Of a stretch of DNA of 64,000 nucleotides, positions 49,113-57,404 are shown piece by piece (the first letter of the stretch is position 1; each line of letters begins with the position of its first letter). The position numbers and the translations under genes were made by a program. This DNA comes from Candidatus Fimenecus excrementigallinarum (GTDB lineage Bacteria; Bacillota; Clostridia; Oscillospirales; Acutalibacteraceae), in NCBI GenBank assembly GCA_018714805.1, contig DVMW01000012.1:36432-100431 (forward strand). Direction: 5' to 3'. The notes below the pieces were generated by a model. That model saw only the letters and a list, made by a program, of their open reading frames with translations, had not been told where the DNA came from and did not search any database.

Positions 49113-52100
49113 ATGCATATGGCGGCACAAACGGATTTTTACGAGGACAGGCTGCACGTTTTCCTGGAAAAGCTGCGGGAGGCGGCCGTGGCCGAGCGCA
49201 TCGAGCTCGACGGCTTCCTGCATTGCCCCTGCGGCTATAAGCAGGGGAACGCCCTGCCGGAGATTGACGAGCGGTTTTCCCCGTTCGATAAATATGCGCG
49301 CTGGGGCGGCGAAAAGGACGGCCACGCGTGGTTTTACAAAAAACTCGAAATCCCCGCGCGCTTGCAGGGGCAGAATCTCGAGCTGCGTGTGGAAACGCAG
49401 ATAGACGGCTGGGACGCGGTCAACCCGCAGTTCATCGTCTATCTCGACGGCGTGCTGGTGCAGGGACTCGACACGAACCACCGCGACATTTTTCTCGACA
49501 ACGCCAAGGCGGAATACGAGCTGTATGTGTACGGCTACGTCGGCAGCCTGTTTGCGCGCCACCTGGAATTTAACGCGACGCTGTACCGTTACCACGATGT
49601 GCTGCGCAAGCTTTACTACCGGCTTGCCGTTCCGTATGAGATTACGCAGTATCTGGACCCCAACGAAAAAACGTATACGGATGTAAAAACCATCCTGGAG
49701 CGCGCGCTTCCCCTTATCGATTTGCGCGAGCCGGGCAGCGGCGCCTGCCTTGCAAGCGCCGAAAAAGCGATAGCCTATTTGGAAGAGGCGTTTTCCGACA
49801 AGGCCTCGACCGGCGTGACGGCGCTTTGCATCGGCCACACGCACATCGACGTCGCGTGGCTCTGGACGCTTGCGCAGACACGCGAAAAGGTGCTGCGTTC
49901 GTTTTCCACGGTGCTGACGCTCATGCGCCGCTATCCGGCCTATAAATTCATGTCGAGCCAGGCGCAGCTGTATAAATTCCTCAAGGAGGAATCCCCCGAG
50001 CTGTACGCCGAGGTGTGCGAAATGGTCCGGCAGGGCCGCTGGGAGGTCGAGGGCGCGATGTGGGTCGAGGCCGACTGCAACCTGTCCTCCGGCGAAAGCC
50101 TGGTGCGCCAGATTCTCTACGGCAAGCGCTTTTTTAAAGCGGAATTCGGCGTGGACTGCAAGGTGCTGTGGCTCCCGGACGTGTTCGGCTATTCCGCCGC
50201 GCTGCCGCAGATTCTTACTAAGAGCGGCGTCGACACGTTCGTTACCTCCAAGATTGGCTGGAACGAAACGAACCGGATGCCCTACGATATGTTCTGGTGG
50301 GAGGGGATAGACGGCACCTCCGTTTTCACCTTCTTTATGACGGCGCAGGATAAACACCGCGGCGTCGAGCCCGCCTGCAACGTGACCTATAACGCCAAGC
50401 TCAACCCGTCGCAGCTGCAGGGCGCGTATGACCGCTTCCAGCAGAAGGCGCTCAGCGACGAGGTGCTCATTACCTTTGGCTACGGCGACGGCGGCGGCGG
50501 CCCGACGCGCAAGGACCTGGAGTACTACGACGTCTTAAAAACGGGTCTGCCGGGCGTGCCGAAGGCCAAAATGGAATTTGCCGGCGAAATGCTCGCCCGC
50601 GCGCGCCAAAAGGCGCTGCAAAACCCCAAGACCCCGCATTGGCAGGGCGAGCTGTATCTGGAATACCACCGCGGGACTTATACGTCGCAGGCGAAAAACA
50701 AGCGCTATAACCGCAAATCGGAATTTCTTTATGAAAAGGCGGAAACGCTGGTCCTCACGTCGTCGCTGCTCTGCGGCGCGGCCTACCCGAAAGCGGCGCT
50801 GCAAAGCGGGTGGGAGACGATACTGCTCAACCAGTTCCACGACATCATCCCGGGTTCCTCCATCCACGAGGTCTACGAGGTGTCGCACAAGCAGTACGAG
50901 GAAGTTCTGGAAAAAGGGAACAAAGCGGCCGACGACGCGCTTGCGGCGCTTGCTTCCGGCGTGCGGACCGACGGCGGGCTGTTCGTCTATAACCCGAATT
51001 CCTTTACGGCGAGCGGCGCCGTCACGGCGGACGGGCAGACCGTCTACGTCGAGGACATCCCCGCCAAGGGCTACCGCGTCGTCCGAAAAGGCGAGGTGCG
51101 CGGCGCGGTTTCGGTCGGGGAAGCGGACCTCGAAAACGATTTCTTCCGGCTGGAGCTCGACGAAAGCGGCGCGCTGACGCGTGTTTTTGACAAGCGCTGC
51201 GGACGCGAGGTCCTGCGCGCCGGCGAGCGCGGCAACGTGATGACCGCGTACACCGACTTCCCGCGCGACTACGACAACTGGGAAATCAGCAATTATTACC
51301 GCGAGCAGGCCTGGGAGCTGTCGGACGCGGCAGCGCTCTCGCCCGTTTTCGACGGGACGCGCGCCGGCCTTCAGATTGTCAAGCGCTTTATGCACAGCAC
51401 CATTACGCAAAGGCTCTGGCTGTATGACGACTTGGCGCGCATCGATTTTGACACCGAAATCGATTGGCACGAGCACCATCTGGTGCTCAAGACCGCGTTC
51501 CCCGTCGATGTCCACGCCGACAAGGCGACCTATGACATCCAGTTCGGCTCCGTCGAACGGCCGACGCATACGAACACGAGCTGGGACGCCGCGCGCTTTG
51601 AGGTCTGCGCCCATAAATTCGCGGATCTTTCGGAATACGGTTACGGCGTAAGCCTCTTGAACGACTGCAAATACGGCTACGACGTCCATGACGGCGTATT
51701 GTCGCTGACCATGCTCAAGTGCGGAACGTATCCGGACGAGCAGGCGGACATCGGGCTGCATACGTTCACCTATTCGCTGTTCCCGCACGCGGGCGACTTC
51801 CGCGCGGCCGGCACGGTGCAGCAGGCGTATCTGCTGAATCAGCCGCTGACGGCGGTTTCGGTTCCGGCGCAGGACGGCGCGCTGCCCGAAAGCTTTTCGC
51901 TGTTTACGCTTGCGGGCGACGGCGTGTTTATGGAGACGGCCAAAATGGCCGAGGACGGCGACGCGGCGGTCGTACGGCTGTATGAAGCGTTTAACGCCCA
52001 CACGCACGTGACCGTGACGGCGGGCTTTGCCTTTAAACGCGCGGTGCTTTGCGACCTGCTCGAGCAGGAGACGGAGGCGCTGTCCGTTTCCGGCCGCAGC

Positions 52101-52154
52101 GTGACGCTGCCTGTCAAGCCCTATGAAATCGTAACGATTAAATTCGAGCGGTAA
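49113..52154 (+). CDS. GH38 alpha-mannosidase
   Basis: 1013 residues, within the normal range. The GH38 core begins near residue 240: GHTHIDVAWLWTLAQTREK provides the zinc-binding His and Asp, VLWLPDVFGYSAALPQIL the catalytic Asp, and NQFHDIIPGSSIHEVYE a further zinc His. A helical linker and a large beta-sandwich C-terminal domain complete the enzyme. There is no signal peptide, so it should act in the cytosol on imported mannosides. The start ATG 49113 (or 49119) has only a weak ribosome site, which fits the leader-frame idea. It has its own promoter and terminator, no transporter being adjacent. Confidence 0.92.
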   Translation: MHMAAQTDFYEDRLHVFLEKLREAAVAERIELDGFLHCPCGYKQGNALPEIDERFSPFDKYARWGGEKDGHAWFYKKLEIPARLQGQNLELRVETQIDGWDAVNPQFIVYLDGVLVQGLDTNHRDIFLDNAKAEYELYVYGYVGSLFARHLEFNATLYRYHDVLRKLYYRLAVPYEITQYLDPNEKTYTDVKTILERALPLIDLREPGSGACLASAEKAIAYLEEAFSDKASTGVTALCIGHTHIDVAWLWTLAQTREKVLRSFSTVLTLMRRYPAYKFMSSQAQLYKFLKEESPELYAEVCEMVRQGRWEVEGAMWVEADCNLSSGESLVRQILYGKRFFKAEFGVDCKVLWLPDVFGYSAALPQILTKSGVDTFVTSKIGWNETNRMPYDMFWWEGIDGTSVFTFFMTAQDKHRGVEPACNVTYNAKLNPSQLQGAYDRFQQKALSDEVLITFGYGDGGGGPTRKDLEYYDVLKTGLPGVPKAKMEFAGEMLARARQKALQNPKTPHWQGELYLEYHRGTYTSQAKNKRYNRKSEFLYEKAETLVLTSSLLCGAAYPKAALQSGWETILLNQFHDIIPGSSIHEVYEVSHKQYEEVLEKGNKAADDALAALASGVRTDGGLFVYNPNSFTASGAVTADGQTVYVEDIPAKGYRVVRKGEVRGAVSVGEADLENDFFRLELDESGALTRVFDKRCGREVLRAGERGNVMTAYTDFPRDYDNWEISNYYREQAWELSDAAALSPVFDGTRAGLQIVKRFMHSTITQRLWLYDDLARIDFDTEIDWHEHHLVLKTAFPVDVHADKATYDIQFGSVERPTHTNTSWDAARFEVCAHKFADLSEYGYGVSLLNDCKYGYDVHDGVLSLTMLKCGTYPDEQADIGLHTFTYSLFPHAGDFRAAGTVQQAYLLNQPLTAVSVPAQDGALPESFSLFTLAGDGVFMETAKMAEDGDAAVVRLYEAFNAHTHVTVTAGFAFKRAVLCDLLEQETEALSVSGRSVTLPVKPYEIVTIKFER

Positions 52155-52164
52155 GGTTCACGCA

Positions 52165-52200
52165 AAAAGCACCGGCTGCGCGCTTGCAGCCGGTGCTTTT
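52165..52200. terminator. Bidirectional intrinsic terminator
   Basis: AAAAGCACCGGCTGC (52165-52179) and GCAGCCGGTGCTTTT (52186-52200) are perfect 15-base arms around a 6-base loop. It separates convergent GH38 and the DUF1643 gene. Confidence 0.85.
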
Positions 52201-52214
52201 TCGTTTTGGGCGTC

Positions 52215-52841
52215 TTATGTACGCGAACAGATAAGCCGGTAATATCCGTCCATATCGAACGCGTCCAGCGCGCTGTCCTTTTTCAAATACAGCGGATGGT
52301 GCGGATGGCCTTTTTTGGAGATTTTACCCGCCGAGACCCACCGCACGCCGCGGCTTTGCCCCAGCGCAATCATCTCCCGCAGGCACAGGTGCAAAAACGG
52401 CCGCTTTTCCACGATGTTTCCCCACGCCGCCCAAACGACCGGCGTCCCGGGGCACAGCGACAGCGCGTAGGAAAAGGCGCGCTTGTTTTCCTCGTGCAGA
52501 TGCGCGTTGAAATTGCGCTCCATATCGTCCGGGTCCGTGGCGCGCTGGGCATAGAGATTGAGCATGATAAAGCTGTCAAATCCGTTGTGCAGCGCGATGC
52601 GTTCGGCGGATTTCAGGGTGTTGTCCAACCGGTCGGGCGCGGCGGTCGACGGGTTGATGCCGAAGCAGATAAGCGGGCGCGCGCCGCGCGTGCCCAAAAT
52701 GTAACGGTACTCGTCGTAGCGGTTCGGGACAAACAGCCAGCGCGAAACGTCGTAATCGTCCGCGGGCTGCAGGGCGGCCCGAAGCGCTGTCTCGAAATCC
52801 AGAACCGAGACCTCGGAGGTCTCGCAAAGCGGGATGTGCAT
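52215..52841 (-). CDS. DUF1643 domain protein
   Basis: 208 residues. It matches DUF1643 in LICFGINPSTAAPDRLDNTL and FIMLNLYAQRATDPDDM, then VVWAAWGNIVEKRPF. The family has no settled function. It is the last of three minus-strand genes (DUF1294, epimerase, DUF1643), 6 bases after the epimerase gene, so it is probably co-transcribed. The chosen start at 52841 has AAGGGTGAG within the ribosome-site window. Confidence 0.82.
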   Translation of the reverse strand: MHIPLCETSEVSVLDFETALRAALQPADDYDVSRWLFVPNRYDEYRYILGTRGARPLICFGINPSTAAPDRLDNTLKSAERIALHNGFDSFIMLNLYAQRATDPDDMERNFNAHLHEENKRAFSYALSLCPGTPVVWAAWGNIVEKRPFLHLCLREMIALGQSRGVRWVSAGKISKKGHPHHPLYLKKDSALDAFDMDGYYRLICSRT

Positions 52842-52847
52842 GGCTTC

Positions 52848-53702
52848 TCACCCTTCTGTAAAAGCTGCGTCCCATGAAAACGCGAACGTCTCCACGGCGG
52901 GAAGCTTGACGATGCCGCGCTTTTCGGAAAAGTCCGCAACGGGCGCATAGCCGTCGTTTACGCCGTACCAGGGCTCCAGGCACACAAACGGCGCGGCGGG
53001 CTTGGCCCAGACGGCAAGGTACGGCGCGTCGCCGAAGTGAAACCGGATTTGCACGCCGTCCTGCCGCTGCAGCGTGACAAATTTGGACTGCACGCCCTCA
53101 AAAATCAGCGCGTCGCGGTCGAACAGGTGCGCGGTCAGCGGCAGCGTGCGGCTGTTTGTCAGAATGCGGTCGCGCCGGTCTGTAAGCAGGGAATTTGCAT
53201 CAATCCGCAGGCTGTCGAGCGTTTCCGGGACTTCAAAGGAGAGCCGGTCGCCGAGCGCGCAGTTGAACGCCGGGTGCGCGCCGATGGAAAAATACATTTC
53301 CCGGTCGTTCGGGTTTTCCACCGTGTGCGTTACCGTAAGCCGGTTGCCGGAAAGTGCGAAGCGCACAAGCAGCCGGTAGTCGAACGGATAGCTTTTGCGG
53401 GTTTCTGCATCGCTTTCCTGCAGGAAGGCGACCGACGTTTCGGTCTGCCCGGCCAACTCGAACGCCCGGTGGCGCGCAAGGCCGTGGCGGATAATGGAAT
53501 AGGGCCTGCCGTCGATAAAGCAGGTGTCCTCCAAAAGCCGCCCAATGATGGGGAACAAAATGGGGGACTGCCCGTTCCAGATTTCCGGGTTGCCCTGCCA
53601 GAGGAATTCCCGGCCGGTTTTTTCGGAACGCACGCTCGTCAGCGTCGCGCCGAAGGGCTTAACCTCTACCGACAAATGTCCGTTTTGTATGCGGGGTGCC
53701 AT
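52848..53702 (-). CDS. Aldose 1-epimerase family protein (galactose mutarotase-like)
   Basis: 284 residues. It has the mutarotase pattern of a beta-sandwich: QNGHLSVEVKPFGATLTSV at the start, FLWQGNPEIWNGQSPILFPIIG with the ring-stacking region, YSIIRHGLARHRAFEL with the first catalytic His, and VENPNDREMYFSIGAHPAFNC with the second. The late EPWYGVND segment fits LacX-type family members. It interconverts anomers of an aldose. ATG 53702 has AAAGGAG about 9 bases upstream. It belongs to a short operon with DUF1294 and DUF1643. Confidence 0.88.
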   Translation of the reverse strand: MAPRIQNGHLSVEVKPFGATLTSVRSEKTGREFLWQGNPEIWNGQSPILFPIIGRLLEDTCFIDGRPYSIIRHGLARHRAFELAGQTETSVAFLQESDAETRKSYPFDYRLLVRFALSGNRLTVTHTVENPNDREMYFSIGAHPAFNCALGDRLSFEVPETLDSLRIDANSLLTDRRDRILTNSRTLPLTAHLFDRDALIFEGVQSKFVTLQRQDGVQIRFHFGDAPYLAVWAKPAAPFVCLEPWYGVNDGYAPVADFSEKRGIVKLPAVETFAFSWDAAFTEG

Positions 53703-53722
53703 AAAACCGCTCCTTTGCAAAA

Positions 53723-54010
53723 TCAATATAAGGCGACGGGCGAAAAATACAGATAAAAAAGAAGCGCAATGTGCAGGCACGCGAACACCGGAAGCGTCAG
53801 CATAAAGCGCTTTTTTCGCGTCTTGTGGCGAACGGCGCGCATGGCGGCGTACATGGGCAGCGCGCCGCCGCAGAAGGCGACGGCAAGCAGCGCCTTTTCC
53901 GAAATGCGCCGGCGGTGCTTTTTGGCCGCGGCTTTGTCATACAGCGTCATACATACGCCGGCAAGCCCCATACATATAAAGCAGGCCAAAACGCCGGCAA
54001 ACGCGTCCAT
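53723..54010 (-). CDS. DUF1294 family small membrane protein
   Basis: 95 residues with two or three membrane segments, including FAGVLACFICMGLAGVCMTLYDK and a KKHRRRISEKALLAVAFCGGALPM stretch that carries the family ARR-like basic motif. The role is unknown. ATG 54010 is 7 bases after GGAGG. It leads the three-gene operon from the promoter at 54041-54069. Confidence 0.8.
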   Translation of the reverse strand: MDAFAGVLACFICMGLAGVCMTLYDKAAAKKHRRRISEKALLAVAFCGGALPMYAAMRAVRHKTRKKRFMLTLPVFACLHIALLFYLYFSPVALY

Positions 54011-54040
54011 ACGGCAACCTCCCTGCACGTTCTGTCTGCT

Positions 54041-54069
54041 ACTTTACTGCATTTGTACGGCTTTGTCAA
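54041..54069 (-). promoter_or_regulatory. Promoter of the DUF1294-epimerase-DUF1643 operon
   Basis: Minus strand: consensus TTGACA, 17 bases, TAAAGT. Its -35 lies next to the ribosome site of the divergent GHL10 gene. Confidence 0.7.
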
Positions 54070-54084
54070 TGAAAGGAGCAACGC

Positions 54085-55329
54085 ATGAAGAAAAAATGGA
54101 TTGGATTCCTGCTGCTGACAGCCGCAGCCGTTTTGGCAGCCGTGCTCGGGGTGCGCTTTCGCGCCTCGCAGCAGCAGGAAGGGACGCCGCCGACGCCCAC
54201 GGCGCAGACCGCGCCCGCGGCGCAGGCCGGGGAAATACGGGCGGTCTGGATATATTACAGCGAACTTTCCATGCAAAGCGCCGGCGGCGGAACCCGGGCG
54301 GATTTTGAAAAGAAGGCACGGGAGATGACCGAAAACATCCGCGAAGCGGGCCTTAACACCGTCATTTTGCACGTCCGCCCGTTTTGCGACGCGTTCTATC
54401 CGTCCGAAATTTTTCCCTGGAGCGCCTATCTGACCGGCACGCAGGGCGCCGCGGTCGATTACGACCCGCTGGGTATTTTTCTCGACTGCGCCAAGGCGCA
54501 GGGGCTTGCTGTGCAGGGCTGGTTCAACCCGTACCGCGTTTCGCTTTCCCAAAACTGGGACGCGCTCGCCGAAAACAACCCGGCCAAAATCTGGTACGAG
54601 GCGGGGGAGACGGAGCACCTGCTTTTGACGGAGAACGGGATTTATCTCAACCCCGCGTCCGCACGGGCGCAGGCGCTGATTTTGGACGGGGTGCGCGAGC
54701 TGCTGACCAAGTATGCGCTCGACGCGGTCCACATCGACGACTATTTTTATCCGACGACCGACCCGTCCGCGGACGCCGCGCAGTATGAAGCGTACAAGGC
54801 GGGCGGCGGCACGCTCGCGCTCGCGGACTGGCGGCGTGAAAACGTCAGCAGCTTTGTCGGCGGCCTTTATGCCGCCGTCAAGGCCGTGCGCCCCGAAACG
54901 CAGGTCGTGATAAGCCCAGGCGGCGATATTCAAAAAAACTACGAATCCCTGTACGCCGACGTTGCGCGGTGGGCGCGCGAGCCGGGCTTCCTCGACGTGC
55001 TGATGCCGCAGCTTTACTACGGTTTTGAAAATGCGGCGCGCCCGTTTTCCGAAACGGCGGCGCAATGGGCGGCGCTGCCGCTTGCGGACGGCGTCCGGCT
55101 CTGCTTCGGCCTTGCCGCCTACAAATGCGGCAAAGAGGATAAATTTGCCGGAACGGGAAAAGCCGAGTGGCAGCAGCACACCGACATTTTATCGCGCCAG
55201 CTTGCCCTTTGCCGGACGCTTCCGCAGTACAGCGGGTTTGCCGTTTACTCCTATTCTTCGGTTTTCTCTGAAAATGCGACGGAAAATGCAAAAAAAGAGT
55301 GGAAAAATCTAAAAAATATGCTACAATAA
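54085..55329 (+). CDS. GHL10 / DUF187-type glycoside-hydrolase-like secreted protein
   Basis: 414 residues. An N-terminal membrane anchor or signal (MKKKWIGFLLLTAAAVLAAVLG) is followed by a linker rich in Thr, Pro and Ala, and a barrel from residue ~52. IRAVWIYYSE and VILHVRPFCDAFYPSE start the barrel, WFNPYRVS follows, and LDAVHIDDYFYP carries a candidate catalytic Asp. Such GHL10 proteins resemble DigH, which cuts denuded peptidoglycan glycan strands. AAAGGAG lies 6 bases before ATG 54085. Two peptidoglycan enzymes follow, supporting a wall role. Confidence 0.82.
   Translation: MKKKWIGFLLLTAAAVLAAVLGVRFRASQQQEGTPPTPTAQTAPAAQAGEIRAVWIYYSELSMQSAGGGTRADFEKKAREMTENIREAGLNTVILHVRPFCDAFYPSEIFPWSAYLTGTQGAAVDYDPLGIFLDCAKAQGLAVQGWFNPYRVSLSQNWDALAENNPAKIWYEAGETEHLLLTENGIYLNPASARAQALILDGVRELLTKYALDAVHIDDYFYPTTDPSADAAQYEAYKAGGGTLALADWRRENVSSFVGGLYAAVKAVRPETQVVISPGGDIQKNYESLYADVARWAREPGFLDVLMPQLYYGFENAARPFSETAAQWAALPLADGVRLCFGLAAYKCGKEDKFAGTGKAEWQQHTDILSRQLALCRTLPQYSGFAVYSYSSVFSENATENAKKEWKNLKNMLQ
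55319..55327 (+). promoter_or_regulatory. Extended -10 promoter of the amidase gene
   Basis: TGCTACAAT at the very end of the GHL10 gene, with a poor -35 (GTGGAA) 17 bases upstream. It would start transcripts about 40 bases before ATG 55372. Confidence 0.5.
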
Positions 55330-55371
55330 CTATGTATACGTATGTGTAATAAAAGATAAGGACTACAAGAT

Positions 55372-57372
55372 ATGCGAAAACCCCTTGTCATGCGAATCCT
55401 AGCCGCCGTGCTGCTGCTCGCGCTGTCGGCGCCCATCGCGCTCGGCGCGCTGTTCTGCAGGGTGGCGCCTGCTGCGCCGGCGGCCGCTCCGGAGACGGAG
55501 GACGTACAGACGACCGCCGCGCCGGAAACCACGTCCGGCCCCTCCGCCGCGCTGACGGTCACGTCGCCGGAAAGCGCTTCCGTTACGGTGGAAATTCCCT
55601 ATGTGACCTTCCGCGGGACCTGTGCGCCGGAATATCCCCTGACCGTCAACGGCGAAACGGTCCCGGTGGCCGCGGACGGCAGCTTTTCCTACGACTGTCC
55701 GCTGTCGCCCGGCGACAATACCGTCACCGTCGTCAACGCGCAGACGACCCTGACGTATCAGGTGCGCTATGCGCTGGAGGTCATCCGTTCCGTCAGCCCC
55801 GCAAAATCCACGGCGCTCGGCGGCGGGATGAAGCTGGAGGTGACCGCAGAAGCGCTGGAGGGCGCGGCGGTGAGCGCCAAGCTCAACGGGAAAACGGTCA
55901 AGCTGTCGCCTGTCGCCAATACCGGCGACGGCTCCGGCTTTGTGGAATACAGCGGGACCTTTACCGCGCCCGCGGCGGCATACAATGTCCAAAAGCTCGG
56001 CACAATCCGCTTTACCGGCACCTATCAGGGCTATTCCCAAACGGTGAACGGCGCTTCCGTCACGGTCAATAAGATTACCTATCCCAAGGTGGAAATTGAC
56101 ACGTCCCAGGGTGAGGTCAAGCCGCCGGTCGTTTCCGGCGACGGGCTCGTGGAGCTGCTTTCCCCGTCCGCCGACCACGGCCTCGGCAAGGCGCGCGTCG
56201 TGCGGATGACGTTGGATTATGTGGAAACCTGCCCGGGCGAGACGGCCGACGACAAATCCTCGCCGCTTTGCTCCCCGTTTTTGAAGGGTACGGTCGATTA
56301 TGTTTCGGGCAGCGCGACCTACGACGGCGACCTTTACTACATCACGCAGTCCGGCTATAAGGTCAAGGCGGAGGAGAGCGAGAGCTTCGACGGCTACGTT
56401 CTGCCTTCCAACACCATTTCCGTGCACAAATGCACGACGAGCGGCGACACGGACCTTGTGCTGACGATGAACTGGAAAGCGCCGTTCATTTCCGAGCTTA
56501 AGGAGCAGAGCTACTACAAGGGCTATGCCGGCCGCGTGTTCAACGTCACCGATTCCACGGCGCGCTACATCGATTTCAAGTTTTATTACACGAACGCCTG
56601 CGAGGGCTCGTTCGATTTCTCCGGCAGCAACGTCGTCTCGTCCGCCGAATGGGTCAACATTGGACAGAACGGCACCGCAACGCTGCGCGTCCACCTGAAA
56701 AACCGCGGCGACTTTTACGGCTACCGCGCTTACTACGCTTCGGACAACCGTCTGGTCATAAGCTTCCGGAACCGCCCTTCCTCCGTGTCCGGCGCGGTCG
56801 TTGCGCTTGACCCGGGCCACGGCGGCCGCGACCCCGGCGCGATTGGTGTCAACGGGATGCATGAATCGGAGGTCAATCTGCGCATTTCCGCGCTTGTCAA
56901 GCAAAAGCTGGAGGCGGCCGGCGTGCGCGTCGTCATTTTCCGCACCGGCGACCAGACGCTGGAGCTGGAGGACCGGCAGGCCAAGGCGCGGCAGTCGGGC
57001 GCAAACGTTTTTGTCTGCCTGCACAACAATTCTTCCTCCTCAAGCTCGGCAAGCGGTACGGAAGTGTATTATTACCGCGCGTTTTCCCAGCCGCTGGCGG
57101 CAAGCATCCACGCCCAGCTTGTAACGGCGTGGCAGGAGATTTACAAAAACGACGCCGCAATGCGCAAAAAGATTGTCCCGAGCGACGGCGGCGTTCGGTT
57201 CTATCCGTTCCAGGTCACCCGGATTGAGGAGTGCCCGGCGGTCCTTGTGGAGTGCGGGTACCTTTCCAATGCGAAGGAGTGCAGCGCGCTGGCGCTTCCT
57301 GCGAACCAGGACAGGCTCGCAAAAGCGGTCAGCGACGGGATTTTACGGTATTTGCAGGCGAATTGCGCCTGA
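55372..57372 (+). CDS. N-acetylmuramoyl-L-alanine amidase (Amidase_3), secreted
   Basis: 666 residues. A signal peptide (residues 1-~27) is followed by a Thr/Pro linker, a beta-sandwich that looks like a bacterial Big/glucodextranase-B-type module (~60-130), more beta-rich sequence to ~470, and the Amidase_3 catalytic domain (~478-660). The zinc ligands are H483 in LDPGHGGRDPGA, a Glu in MHESEVNLR, and a His in VCLHNNS; the catalytic Glu is in VLVECGYLSN. It removes the stem peptide from peptidoglycan. The glucosaminidase starts 33 bases downstream. Confidence 0.92.
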   Translation: MRKPLVMRILAAVLLLALSAPIALGALFCRVAPAAPAAAPETEDVQTTAAPETTSGPSAALTVTSPESASVTVEIPYVTFRGTCAPEYPLTVNGETVPVAADGSFSYDCPLSPGDNTVTVVNAQTTLTYQVRYALEVIRSVSPAKSTALGGGMKLEVTAEALEGAAVSAKLNGKTVKLSPVANTGDGSGFVEYSGTFTAPAAAYNVQKLGTIRFTGTYQGYSQTVNGASVTVNKITYPKVEIDTSQGEVKPPVVSGDGLVELLSPSADHGLGKARVVRMTLDYVETCPGETADDKSSPLCSPFLKGTVDYVSGSATYDGDLYYITQSGYKVKAEESESFDGYVLPSNTISVHKCTTSGDTDLVLTMNWKAPFISELKEQSYYKGYAGRVFNVTDSTARYIDFKFYYTNACEGSFDFSGSNVVSSAEWVNIGQNGTATLRVHLKNRGDFYGYRAYYASDNRLVISFRNRPSSVSGAVVALDPGHGGRDPGAIGVNGMHESEVNLRISALVKQKLEAAGVRVVIFRTGDQTLELEDRQAKARQSGANVFVCLHNNSSSSSSASGTEVYYYRAFSQPLAASIHAQLVTAWQEIYKNDAAMRKKIVPSDGGVRFYPFQVTRIEECPAVLVECGYLSNAKECSALALPANQDRLAKAVSDGILRYLQANCA

Positions 57373-57404
57373 TGGTTTTTTGAACAGAGGAGTTACATAA
57401 GCTT

